Source: Betaproteobacteria bacterium
GTDB lineage: Bacteria > Pseudomonadota > Gammaproteobacteria > Burkholderiales > Usitatibacteraceae
Length of the DNA stretch: 64,000 nt
Assembly (NCBI GenBank): GCA_016708825.1
Contig: JADJEZ010000011.1
Coordinates: forward strand, 1 to 64,000
Direction of reading: 5' to 3'
Positions 27,750-35,371 of this stretch are shown here, one piece after another. The stretch's first letter is position 1. Each line of letters starts with the position of its first letter. Under the pieces are notes generated by a model. The model was not told the DNA's origin and ran no database searches. It saw only the letters and a program-made list of their open reading frames with translations. The translations under genes were made by a program, and so were the position numbers.

Positions 27750-28079
27750 CTACTGAGCCGACTTGCGTTCCCTGCGGGCTTTCTCGAGGATCTTGCGGCG
27801 GTCCGAGATGTGCGCGTAGTCCACCCACGCGCCCCACAGGCCCAGGGCGGCGAGAAAGGCCGACCCCCAGAAGGACACGTCGAGCGGAAGGAGGATGTTG
27901 TACTGGCTCAGCACGAGACACAGGACGCTCAGCGCGGCGACCAACGGCGGACCGCCGGAAATGATGCTGCCGTTGTTCTCTCCCATCGTGAGCACCAGGA
28001 TCCAGGCCGTCCCCAGGTTCGCCAGCACGACGGCGATGACGACGAGGTAGGCGTAGGTCGGGAGCGTATAGGCTTCCAT
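27750..28079 (-). CDS. Small membrane protein of unknown function
   Basis: This 109-residue protein has three transmembrane segments: TYAYLVVIAVVLANLGTAWILVL, PPLVAALSVLCLVLSQYNI, and FWGSAFLAALGLWGAW. The C-terminus is basic and cytoplasmic (RRKILEKARRERKSAQ). No family is recognised. It starts 62 bp after the DUF2652 stop on the same strand and may be the last gene of the bufferin transcript, which is inference from spacing. Confidence 0.65.
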   Translation of the reverse strand: MEAYTLPTYAYLVVIAVVLANLGTAWILVLTMGENNGSIISGGPPLVAALSVLCLVLSQYNILLPLDVSFWGSAFLAALGLWGAWVDYAHISDRRKILEKARRERKSAQ

Positions 28080-28141
28080 GATTCTCCGGGAAATCGTGCC
28101 AGTGCCCCGGACGGTGCCAGCCACGCCGCAGGGCAGGACGA

Positions 28142-28789
28142 TTAAATCACAAAAGGCATCCCCTTCGAGTCCGTTCGATCGGCCATCCCGGGGGAGGCTG
28201 TCGGATAGGACACCCTGACGGCGACGGGGCCGAGATCGTCATAGGCCTCGACGCGGGCCTCGCCCCAGGCAGCCCCCGCATCCCCGAGCAGCCGGTGAAA
28301 CGATTCGGTCATGAGGACGTATTCATGGGCCGCGACGGAATTCTTCAGCAGGCGATGCACGAGGATCACGTCCTCGCCGGCCAGTTCCTCGAACTGGCGG
28401 ATCCTGCGAAACGACGCTTCCCCCACGTGCAGGACGGCCTTCAACTGGAGGTCGCGGATTCGCTGGCAGGCGTCGCAGGCGCAGCCGGCCCTGCCGGCCG
28501 ACAGGTCCCGGGCCCGGCCGTGGAAGGCGGCGAAGAACCCGGCGACCTGGCCGGCGATGTCGCGAGCGGCCGCGGCCGGATCGTCTCCCAGCGCGGCGTA
28601 AAGGAACGCCGCATCGCCCTCGAGCTTGTTCAGTACCAGCGGGTGCGAGGCCTTGTCGATGACGCTTTCCAGGAGCTGGGACGTGACTTCCTGCGCGTGG
28701 GGCAGCGTCGTCCGGTGAAAGCGGATGAATTGGGTGTAGCCGCTGATGTCGACGATGACGAGCGCGACGGCTTCGGGATCCATGTTCAT
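28142..28789 (-). CDS. DUF2652 protein (class III cyclase-like fold)
   Basis: This 215-residue protein begins LVIVDISGYTQFIRFHRT and continues VLNKLEGDAAFLY, resembling the two metal/substrate segments of class III nucleotidyl cyclases. The complete catalytic set is not evident and the family is named DUF2652. A CACDACQRI pair of cysteines mid-protein could bind metal. ATG at 28789 or 28783 are equivalent choices. It lies 47 bp after bufD on the same strand, so it may be an accessory of the bufferin operon. Confidence 0.78.
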   Translation of the reverse strand: MNMDPEAVALVIVDISGYTQFIRFHRTTLPHAQEVTSQLLESVIDKASHPLVLNKLEGDAAFLYAALGDDPAAAARDIAGQVAGFFAAFHGRARDLSAGRAGCACDACQRIRDLQLKAVLHVGEASFRRIRQFEELAGEDVILVHRLLKNSVAAHEYVLMTESFHRLLGDAGAAWGEARVEAYDDLGPVAVRVSYPTASPGMADRTDSKGMPFVI

Positions 28790-28836
28790 GTTCTCGGTGG
28801 GGAACTGCGGCGGGTTGCCTGCCGTGGTCCCGGCGC

Positions 28837-29311
28837 CTAGCGGATCCCCAGGGCGTGATCGGCCGAGGCGCGTCCGGCCCCGCGACCGACGAGGTAGAGC
28901 GCGATCGCCGCCCACGACAGGTGCGTGGCCCAGGCATCGGGGTAGACGAAGACCTGGATCACCGCCGTCATGCCCAGGAGCCCGAGGGCGGACAGCCGGG
29001 TAAGCAGGCCGATGGCGAGGAGCACCGGAAAGAGGTGCTCGGCGTAGGTGGCCATGTGCGCCGCGAATTCCGGTGGCAGGACGGGCACCTTGAACTCCTC
29101 GCGAAAGAGGGTGTAGGTGCCTTCGGTGACGGTGAGAAAGCCGTCGACCTTGGTCCTGCCCGAAAGGAAAAAGATGGCGGCCAGCGCGAATCGGGAAACG
29201 AGCGCGAGGAGGTCCTGGCTCAGGAACGCGGAGAGCGCGTCGGCGACGCGGTTCCATAGGGGCGCGGATGCCGGTGGCGGCGGGTGCGGCGAGGGCGGTG
29301 GCGTCGTTCAT
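28837..29311 (-). CDS. bufD: DoxX-family membrane protein of the bufferin operon (BufD-like), with one frameshift
   Basis: The protein is about 158 residues with four transmembrane helices. The N-terminus MNDATALAAPAATGIRAP runs into an altered frame near 29262, at a CCCC run. The protein then continues LWNRVADALSAFLSQDLLAL, FFLSGRTKVDGFLTV, LFREEF and HLFPVLLAIGLLTRLSALGLLGM. DoxX proteins occur as the fourth gene in many bufferin operons (BufA-B-C-D). The ATG overlaps the bufC stop by four bases. A missing C is the likely cause of the break. Confidence 0.8.
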
Positions 29312-30117
29312 CGGGAAATCCTTTCGGGAAGTTCGTGTGGCGGCACCGTGAGCCGGCCGAAGGCGCCGGTTTCCAGGAGCGCGGAAAGCAACGGGAGCGG
29401 GTTCAGGCCCGCGTCGGTCTCGAGCGCGGCGTCCAGTGCCGTGGCGACGGGCTCGCCTTTTGCGCACGCGTCGAGGAACCGGCATCCGGCCGCGGAGAGC
29501 GCGGTCCAGCGCACGGCGTCGCCGGGACGGGTGAGGAGTGCGCCTTCGCCGCGCCATTCGAATTCGGACGCGTCGTCACTCTGCTCGCGATTGCGCCGCC
29601 AGATCGTGTAGATCGGGGCGTCGGCGAACCACGCCCACCGCGCCGCGGCGTGGGGATGCAGGGTCGCGTCCGCGAGCTGATCCGGTCCCACGGCCGCGAT
29701 CGCGGCAAGGTCCAGCACTTCCTCGTCGGCCGCCGCGTGCGCCTCGGTCCAGAAGCGGTCGAGCCGCGCCACGTCGGCAAGGTAGGGGAGTTCCGCCGCA
29801 GGTGCGAAGCCTGCGAGAAAGCCGGGAAAGGTGTCGCCGTAACGCAGCAGCGAGGCCTCGGTGGGCAGTGCCGTCGCTGCGTGCACGCTTGCCGCTGCGC
29901 GAAACCACTCCTCGCCGACCAGCCGCGCCACGCTCGGGAAGTTCGCCTGGAGGGCGTCGATGCAGCCCTTCATCACGGTGTTGCGGTAGACCGCGAAGGC
30001 GGGCTGTACCACGAGGCCGGCGATGGCCTCGTCGGGAGCCGCGTCCGGTGCGAGCAAGGCGCGGGAGAACGCGTCCTGGAAGCGCGCCAGCGCGACGGGT
30101 GACGCAACGGTGTTCAT
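29308..30117 (-). CDS. bufC: DUF2063 protein, partner of the MNIO enzyme (BufC)
   Basis: This 269-residue protein has an N-terminal DUF2063 domain (FQDAFSRALLAP, FAVYRNTVMKGCIDALQANFPSVARLVGEEWF) and an alpha/beta C-terminal part. DUF2063 proteins are the usual partners of DUF692 (MNIO) enzymes and are thought to recruit the precursor peptide. Start and stop each overlap the neighbouring genes by four bases, giving tight translational coupling bufB-bufC-bufD. Confidence 0.9.
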   Translation of the reverse strand: MNTVASPVALARFQDAFSRALLAPDAAPDEAIAGLVVQPAFAVYRNTVMKGCIDALQANFPSVARLVGEEWFRAAASVHAATALPTEASLLRYGDTFPGFLAGFAPAAELPYLADVARLDRFWTEAHAAADEEVLDLAAIAAVGPDQLADATLHPHAAARWAWFADAPIYTIWRRNREQSDDASEFEWRGEGALLTRPGDAVRWTALSAAGCRFLDACAKGEPVATALDAALETDAGLNPLPLLSALLETGAFGRLTVPPHELPERISR

Positions 30118-30947
30118 GCGGCGATCGCCTCGCTGCCGGCCAGCACGGCGTGGGCGCGGTCGCGCTCGGCGAGCAGCGTCTCGAACGCAGGCAGCTTGTC
30201 GTCGCGCTCGATGAGCGTCGGGCGAGCACCGATGCGCCGGACCAGCCGCTCGTGGAGCGCCCACACCTCGGCGCAGACGGGCGCGTCGTGGGAATCGATG
30301 AGCAGGCGCTCGCCGAGGGCGGCGTCGCGGGAATGGCCCGCCAGGTGGATTTCCAGGACCGGCGCGCCGGGAAAGGCGTCCAGGTAATCCGCGGCGGAAA
30401 AGCCGAGGTTGGCGGCGGAGACGAAGACGTTGTTCACGTCGAGGAGCAGCCCGCAGCCCGTGCGCCGCGCGATCTCGGCGAGGAAGTCGATCTCGCCCCA
30501 CTCGTGGGTGTCGATGCGCAGGTAGTGCGACGGGTTCTCGATGGCGATCCGCCGGCGCAGGCTGTCCTGGGCTATGGAAATGTTGGAGCAGATCCGCGCG
30601 AGCGCTTCGCCCGTTCGCGGAAAGGGCAGGAGGTCCGGGTGGTAGGCGCCGCGCCAGGTGGACCAGGCGAGGTGCTCGGAAACGAGCGCCGGTTCGATGC
30701 GATCGGCGAGCGCGGCCAGCCGCCGCAAGTGCGCGGCATCGGGCGGCGCATCGGCGGCGAGCGACAGCGCCACGCCGTGCAGGCTGATCGCGTGGCTTTC
30801 CCGGATGGCGGAAAGCCAGCGCAGGCGCGGCCCGCCGTCGACCAGGTAGTTCTCGGAGTGCACCTCGAACCACAGTCCCGCCGCCGGGCAGGCCTCGGCC
30901 TGCTCGTAGTGCTCAGGCTTCAGGCCGAGCCCGGCGGTGAGGTCCAT
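30114..30947 (-). CDS. bufB: DUF692 multinuclear non-heme iron oxidase (MNIO), bufferin-modifying enzyme BufB
   Basis: This 277-residue TIM-barrel protein has the expected metal-ligand segments: EVHSENYL, LHGVALS, SEHLAW, IENPSHYL, LLDVNNVFVSAANLG and EIHLAGHS. MNIO enzymes, of which MbnB is the founding member, use iron and oxygen to modify cysteines in ribosomal peptides. In bufferins, cysteine residues of BufA are reported to become thiooxazoles. It lies between the bufA precursor gene (30 bp upstream) and bufC (overlapping), which is the canonical order. Confidence 0.95.
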   Translation of the reverse strand: MDLTAGLGLKPEHYEQAEACPAAGLWFEVHSENYLVDGGPRLRWLSAIRESHAISLHGVALSLAADAPPDAAHLRRLAALADRIEPALVSEHLAWSTWRGAYHPDLLPFPRTGEALARICSNISIAQDSLRRRIAIENPSHYLRIDTHEWGEIDFLAEIARRTGCGLLLDVNNVFVSAANLGFSAADYLDAFPGAPVLEIHLAGHSRDAALGERLLIDSHDAPVCAEVWALHERLVRRIGARPTLIERDDKLPAFETLLAERDRAHAVLAGSEAIAA

Positions 30948-30977
30948 GGTCGTGGCGTCCCGGAGAGGGCCGGAAAC

Positions 30978-31262
30978 CTAGCCCTTCATTTCCGTGAGGG
31001 TGCCCATGCCCTTCGGGGTCTTCATGGCGGTGCAAGTCCCCTTCGGCACGTGCTTCCAGGCGTTGGCCTGGTAGTCGACCTTCGAGGTGCCGGCGCAGCT
31101 CGTGCCGGGGCCGGCCTTGCAGTCGTTCTTCCCGGCGAGCGAGACGCCGTAGCACTTCTCGACGGCGCCCTTGTTCATTTCCTTCTTGTCCTGGGCGAGT
31201 GCGGCGCCGGAAGCGAGCGCGGCGAGGGCGACGGCGGTTACGGCAAGGTTGCGGGTATTCAT
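30978..31262 (-). CDS. bufA: Bufferin precursor peptide (DUF2282), BufA
   Basis: This 94-residue protein has a Sec signal peptide (cleavage near ALAQ, residue ~24). The short mature region has four cysteines at 37, 48, 56 and 77 in KCYGVSLAGKNDCKAG, PGTSCAGTSKVDYQ and PKGTC. This is the DUF2282 pattern of bufferin-1 type copper-binding RiPPs: in the model, the central pair is modified by BufB and the outer pair can form a disulfide. AGGAGA precedes the ATG. The gene lies 85 bp downstream of a SigF-type promoter. The product should act in the periplasm to sequester copper. Confidence 0.93.
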   Translation of the reverse strand: MNTRNLAVTAVALAALASGAALAQDKKEMNKGAVEKCYGVSLAGKNDCKAGPGTSCAGTSKVDYQANAWKHVPKGTCTAMKTPKGMGTLTEMKG

Positions 31263-31347
31263 CGGCAAATCTCCTGAGGGTGGGTGGGAGGTACCGTGCC
31301 CCGGGCGGATAAGGCGCTGCGGCGGGGCTCTCCGGTCCTGCCGGTAA

Positions 31348-31373
31348 TTCGATGGGATTTGGCGCGCGGTTAC
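31348..31373 (-). promoter_or_regulatory. SigF-type ECF promoter for the buf operon
   Basis: On the minus strand this reads GTAACC (31373-31368), a 16-nt spacer, then CGAA (31351-31348). It is identical in both boxes and spacing to the divergent sigF promoter 50 bp away. GTAACC-N16-CGAA is the form described for Caulobacter SigF-controlled genes. It lies 86 bp before the bufA ATG. Confidence 0.85.
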
Positions 31374-31420
31374 GAGGTCGGGCAAAATTCGACATTCGCC
31401 GGAAAAAGCCGCCAGCCCCC

Positions 31421-31446
31421 GTAACCAAAGCCGCCGGACCTTCGAA
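31421..31446 (+). promoter_or_regulatory. SigF-type ECF promoter for the sigma/anti-sigma pair
   Basis: GTAACC (31421-31426), a 16-nt spacer, then CGAA (31443-31446), ending 17 bp before the GTG start of the sigma gene. An exact twin on the other strand serves bufA. Self-control of an ECF sigma factor by its own promoter type is the usual arrangement. Confidence 0.85.
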
Positions 31447-31463
31447 TAAGGAACAGGGAGCGC

Positions 31464-32003
31464 GTGAGCGCACAGGAAGAACTGCTGAAGGACCTCCTGG
31501 TTCGCGGGCTTTCCGGCGATGGCGCGGCCTACCATGCGTTCCTGAAGGCGTTGAGCGCGTTCCTGCGCGCGTTCCTCAGGGCGCGGCTCGCCAGGGTGCC
31601 CGACGAAGTGGAGGATCTCGTGCAGGAAACGCTTCTGGCGATCCACAACCAGCGACACACCTACGATGCGGCGCAGCCGCTGACGGCGTGGGCCCACGCG
31701 ATCGCCCGCTACAAGATGATCGACTTCCTGCGCCGTCGCGCCGGCCGCGAGGCCCTCGACGATCCGCTGGAAAGCGTCGAGGAACTGCTCGGCGCCTCGG
31801 AGACCGAGGCCCGGGAAGCCCGCCGCGACATCGCCACGCTGCTCGCCCGGCTGCCGGACCGCTACCGGCTGCCGATCCAGCACATGAAGATCGAGGGCCT
31901 GTCGGTCGCGGAGACCGCGAAGGTGACGGGCATGAGCGAATCGGCCGTGAAGGTGGGCGTGCACCGCGGGCTCAAGGTCCTCGCCGCATACGTCCGGGAA
32001 TAG
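31464..32003 (+). CDS. ECF sigma factor, SigF-like
   Basis: This 179-residue protein has a region 2 segment (VEDLVQETLLAIHNQRHTYDAAQPLTAWAHAIARYKMIDFLRRR; DLVQETLL and RYKMIDFLRR are the key words). Region 4 follows (LPDRYRLPIQHMKIEGLSVAETAKVTGMSESAVKVGVHRG; helix-turn-helix at SVAETAKV...SAVKVGVHR). It is paired with a DUF1109/NrsF-type anti-sigma gene four bases downstream and divergent from a bufferin operon, as in the Caulobacter SigF system. The GTG start follows GGAACAGGGAG. Confidence 0.92.
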   Translation: MSAQEELLKDLLVRGLSGDGAAYHAFLKALSAFLRAFLRARLARVPDEVEDLVQETLLAIHNQRHTYDAAQPLTAWAHAIARYKMIDFLRRRAGREALDDPLESVEELLGASETEAREARRDIATLLARLPDRYRLPIQHMKIEGLSVAETAKVTGMSESAVKVGVHRGLKVLAAYVRE

Positions 32004-32007
32004 ATCC

Positions 32008-32649
32008 ATGAGAACCGACCAGTTGATCGACATGCTCGCGCGGGACCCGGAACCGGTCCCGGCCGGCGCCGTGCGCCGCCGCCACGCGCTGGCCCTGGGT
32101 TGGGGTCTCGCGGGATCGGCGCTCCTCATGGCGGTCTTCCTCGGCGTGAGGCCGGATCTGCGCGAGGCTTCGCAGCAATCGATGTTCTGGATGAAGCTCG
32201 CCCTCCCGCTTGCCCTGCTCGCCGCGTCCGTCGCGGGGGCGATGCGCCTGTCGCGCCCCGGCATCGCGCTCGGGCGGATTGCCGCGGCAATTCCGCTGCC
32301 GATCCTCGCCGTCTGGGCGCTGGCCGCCGTTGTCCTCTTCGGGGCTGCGCCGGCCGAGCGCGTCGTCCTGCTCTTCGGCCGGACCTGGAGTTCCTGCCCG
32401 TTCAACATCGCGTTCCTGTCCGTGCCGTTCTTCGCCGGCGCGTTCTGGGCGATGAAGGGCCTGGCGCCCACGCGGCTCGCGGTCGCCGGTGGCTTCGCGG
32501 GGCTCATGGCCGGCGCGGCGGGCGCGCTCGTCTACTGCCTGCATTGCCCGGAGATGTCGCCCGCGTTCCTCGGCACGTGGTACCTGCTGGGCATGGCGAT
32601 ACCGGCGACCGCAGGCGCCATCCTCGGGCCGCGACTGCTGCGCTGGTAG
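32008..32649 (+). CDS. NrsF-like anti-sigma factor (DUF1109), six-helix membrane protein
   Basis: This 213-residue protein has a short cytoplasmic N-terminus (MRTDQLIDMLARD, the likely sigma-binding part) and six transmembrane helices. Cysteines occur at 130 (WSSCPF) and at 177 and 180 (VYCLHCPE). In Caulobacter NrsF, two conserved cysteines at nearly the same positions are needed to release SigF under metal or oxidative stress. Here the C-terminal site is a CxxC. It is co-transcribed with the sigma gene. Confidence 0.9.
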   Translation: MRTDQLIDMLARDPEPVPAGAVRRRHALALGWGLAGSALLMAVFLGVRPDLREASQQSMFWMKLALPLALLAASVAGAMRLSRPGIALGRIAAAIPLPILAVWALAAVVLFGAAPAERVVLLFGRTWSSCPFNIAFLSVPFFAGAFWAMKGLAPTRLAVAGGFAGLMAGAAGALVYCLHCPEMSPAFLGTWYLLGMAIPATAGAILGPRLLRW

Positions 32650-32664
32650 TTCCCCTCCCGCCCG

Positions 32665-32693
32665 TTGACCGGGCCATCGCCGCGCCGTATCCT
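32665..32693 (+). promoter_or_regulatory. Predicted sigma70 promoter of the hut operon
   Basis: TTGACC (32665-32670), a 17-nt spacer, then TATCCT (32688-32693). This agrees well with a housekeeping promoter. The predicted start of transcription falls just before or within the HutC operator at 32703, so repressor binding would block initiation. Confidence 0.7.
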
Positions 32694-32702
32694 GCCCCGA
32701 GT

Positions 32703-32712
32703 TGTCTAGACA
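32703..32712. promoter_or_regulatory. HutC operator
   Basis: TGTCTAGACA is a perfect 10-bp palindrome (extended TTGTCTAGACA), matching the TGTATAGACA-type site recognised by HutC. It lies 10 bp before the hutH ATG and just downstream of the predicted -10 box. No second copy was seen before hutU. Confidence 0.8.
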
Positions 32713-32721
32713 GGATGCCCC

Positions 32722-34263
32722 ATGCCCGACCTCGTGCTCGTCCCCGGGCGCCTCACGCTCCCGCAGCTGCGCGCCATCGCCCGCGGAGGCGTTCGCCTCT
32801 CGCTCGATCCCGCCGCGACGCCGGTCCTCGAGGAGGGCGCCCGCGCCGTGCAGGCCATCGTCGCCCGCGGCGAGCCGGCCTACGGCATCAACACCGGTTT
32901 CGGGCGGCTCGCGACCCAGCACATCCCCGACGACCAGATCGATCTCCTGCAGCGCAACCTCGTGCTCTCCCACGCCGTGGGCGTCGGCCGGCCGATGCCG
33001 CCGGGCGTGGTGCGGCTGATGCTTGCCACGAAAATCTCGAGCCTCGCCCGCGGGTTTTCCGGCGCGCGGCCCTCCCTGGTCGCCGCACTCGTCGCGCTCT
33101 TCAACGCCGACGTCCTTCCGGTGATCCCGGAGAAGGGCTCCGTCGGCGCCTCCGGCGACCTGGCTCCGCTCGCGCACCTGAGCGCGGTTCTCCTCGGCAT
33201 TGGCGAGGCGTTCGTGCGCGGCGAGCGCCGCAACGCCGCCGAGGGCCTGGCGGCCGCGAAGCTCACGCAGTTGACGCTCACCGCGAAGGAGGGGCTCGCG
33301 CTCCTGAACGGCACGCAAGCCTCCACCGCGATGGCGCTCGCGAACCTCTTCGCGATCGAGGACCTCTTCCGCACAGCGCTCGTCTCCGGCGCGCTCTCCG
33401 TGGACGCGGCCGCGGGCTCGGTAAAGCCCTTCGATTCGCGCATCCACGAGCTGCGGGGCCAGCCCGGGCAGGTCGACGCCGCCGAGGCCTACCGCCAGCT
33501 TCTCGACGGCTCCGGCATCAACCTGTCGCACCGCGACTGCGGCAAGGTCCAGGACCCGTACTCGCTTCGCTGCCAGCCGCAGGTGATGGGCGCGTGCCTG
33601 GACCAGATGCGCCACGCGGCCGGCGTGCTGCACCGGGAGGCGAACGCGGTCTCCGACAATCCGCTCGTGTTTCCGGACACGCTCGAGGTGCTCTCGGGAG
33701 GCAACTTTCACGGCGAGCCCGTGGCCTTCGCCGCCGACAATCTCGCGCTGGCGGTGGCCGAGATCGGCGCGCTCGCCGAGCGCCGGATCGCGCTCCTGAT
33801 CGACGCCACGCTCTCGGGCCTGCCGCCCTTCCTCGTGCGCGACGGCGGCGTGAATTCCGGCTTCATGATCGCGCACGTGACCGCGGCCGCGCTCGCCTCC
33901 GAGAACAAGACCCTCGCCCACCCGGCCTCGGTGGATTCGCTCCCCACCTCCGCGAACCAGGAGGACCACGTGTCCATGTCCGCCTTCGCCGCGCGCAAGC
34001 TGGGCGAAATGGCGGAGAACACCGCCGCGATACTGGCCATCGAACTCCTCGCCGCAGCCCAGGGCGTGGACCTGCGCGCGCCGCTGCGCACGAGCCCCGC
34101 GCTCCTCGAGGTGATGTCCGCGATCCGCGCGGCCGTTCCCCACTACGACCTCGACCGCCACTTCGCCCCGGACATCGAGACCGTCACCGCGCAGGTGCGC
34201 GCGGGCGCCTACGCCAAGCACTCGCCGCTGCGCTTCGAGTCCGAGGCCGCCGCCCCCCCGTGA
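32722..34263 (+). CDS. hutH: Histidine ammonia-lyase
   Basis: This 513-residue enzyme converts L-histidine to trans-urocanate and ammonia, the first step of the Hut pathway. The Ala143-Ser144-Gly145 triad in GSVGASGDLAPLAHL cyclises to the MIO cofactor. Other landmarks are YGINTGFG (Tyr54), LLNGTQAS, DAAAGSVKPFDSRIHELRGQPGQ and NFHGEPVAFAAD. Full length for the family. The stop overlaps the GTG start of hutC. Confidence 0.98.
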   Translation: MPDLVLVPGRLTLPQLRAIARGGVRLSLDPAATPVLEEGARAVQAIVARGEPAYGINTGFGRLATQHIPDDQIDLLQRNLVLSHAVGVGRPMPPGVVRLMLATKISSLARGFSGARPSLVAALVALFNADVLPVIPEKGSVGASGDLAPLAHLSAVLLGIGEAFVRGERRNAAEGLAAAKLTQLTLTAKEGLALLNGTQASTAMALANLFAIEDLFRTALVSGALSVDAAAGSVKPFDSRIHELRGQPGQVDAAEAYRQLLDGSGINLSHRDCGKVQDPYSLRCQPQVMGACLDQMRHAAGVLHREANAVSDNPLVFPDTLEVLSGGNFHGEPVAFAADNLALAVAEIGALAERRIALLIDATLSGLPPFLVRDGGVNSGFMIAHVTAAALASENKTLAHPASVDSLPTSANQEDHVSMSAFAARKLGEMAENTAAILAIELLAAAQGVDLRAPLRTSPALLEVMSAIRAAVPHYDLDRHFAPDIETVTAQVRAGAYAKHSPLRFESEAAAPP

Positions 34264-34955
34264 GCGCCCCGGCCTGGAAGAAGATCCACGACCACGTCCT
34301 CGCGAAGATCCGCGCGGGCCGCTGGGTCGAGGGCGACCGGGTCCCGTCGGAAGCGGAGCTTTGCGAGCGCTTCGGTGTGGCGCGCATGACCGTGGGCCGC
34401 GCGCTGCGCGAACTCGTAGCCGCGCAGGTCGTGGTGCGGGTGAAGGGCGCGGGCACCTTCGTCGCGCCGCCGCGCCACCATGCGACCGTGGTCGAGATCC
34501 GCAGCATCGCCGACGAGATCGCCGCCAGCGGGCGTCGCCACGAGACGGAGGTCCTGCTGCTCGAGAAGTCCGCGGCCGATGCGGCGCTCGCCGTGCTGAT
34601 GGGCGTGAAGCGCGGCGCCCGGCTTTTCCATTCCCGGCTCCTGCACCGCGACGACGGCGTGCCGCGCCAGCTCGAGGAGCGCTGGGTGAACCCCGCGCTC
34701 GCGCCCGATTTCCTCGCGCAGGATTTCACGCGCACGACGCCCAACGAGTACCTCACGCGCGCCGCACCGTTGGAGCAGGTGGAATACGGCATCGAGGCGC
34801 GCCAGCCCGACGCCGAGACCCGCCGGCGCCTCGCCATGGGCCGCGACGAGCCCTGCCTGCTGCTTCGCCGGCGCACCTGGTCCCGCGGGCGCGTGGCCTC
34901 GGCGGCGCGGCTGTGGCATCCCGGCAACCGGCACCAGTTCACGGGTAGGTTCTGA
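34260..34955 (+). CDS. hutC: Histidine-utilisation repressor HutC (GntR/HutC family)
   Basis: This 231-residue protein has an N-terminal GntR winged helix (VPSEAELCERFGVARMTVGRALREL, with KGAGTFVAPP as the wing). A UTRA effector-binding domain with QLEERWVNP and the ending SRGRVASAARLWHPGNRHQFTGRF follows; its HPGNRHQ stretch is typical of HutC. Urocanate is the known inducer. The GTG start overlaps the hutH stop, so the repressor is made from the operon it controls. Confidence 0.95.
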   Translation: MSAPAWKKIHDHVLAKIRAGRWVEGDRVPSEAELCERFGVARMTVGRALRELVAAQVVVRVKGAGTFVAPPRHHATVVEIRSIADEIAASGRRHETEVLLLEKSAADAALAVLMGVKRGARLFHSRLLHRDDGVPRQLEERWVNPALAPDFLAQDFTRTTPNEYLTRAAPLEQVEYGIEARQPDAETRRRLAMGRDEPCLLLRRRTWSRGRVASAARLWHPGNRHQFTGRF

Positions 34956-35036
34956 TATGCGTGTCCATGTCGCGGGGATAGCGGGCCAATGCGCAGATGC
35001 GACGCTGCGCGCTGCGGGAAGCGACGAAGGGGAGGC

Positions 35037-35229
35037 GGTCGGGGATGGCAGAAGCGTTTCCAACTCCTGGGCTCGCAAGCGTGACCGTCGAATGGGTGCC
35101 CAAGAAATCGGGGCCAGGCAACACACGCCAGGCCCCGATTTCTTACCCATTGGCGGAAGGCGCCGCTTCGCTGTGCCATCCCGACGGTCGCGAGCCAAGG
35201 AGTTGGAAACGCTTCTGCCATCCCCGGCC
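35037..35229 (+). repeat. Palindromic repeat element, copy 3 (core in + orientation)
   Basis: This 193-bp copy lies between hutC and hutU. Its arms (GGTCGGGGATGGCAGAAGCG... through TTTCCAACTCC) pair with the right end with one mismatch. The core contains GCGTGACCGTCGAATGGGTG, GGCCAGGCAACACACGCC and CGACGGTCGCGAGCC. At the core border GGGCTCGC pairs with GCGAGCC, where copy 1 has GGGCACGC with GCGTGCC. This is a compensatory change. The 81 bp before it (34956-35036) show nothing else. Confidence 0.92.
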
Positions 35230-35371
35230 CCTGCTGCTGGGCAGCGTGGCGCATCGGGCTGCGGACGCGCGCGTTGCGGTGTCGCGGTGATCGGCGCCCA
35301 GACCACCTCGGCATCGAACGTGCACGGTCCGGCGTTCGGCCACTCGACGCCGTTTCCACGGAGCGCGAAGG

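Noticed and set aside
28142..28789. Active adenylate/guanylate cyclase
   Set aside because: The fold-like motifs are partial. The full set of metal and base-recognition residues is not evident, so it is kept as DUF2652.
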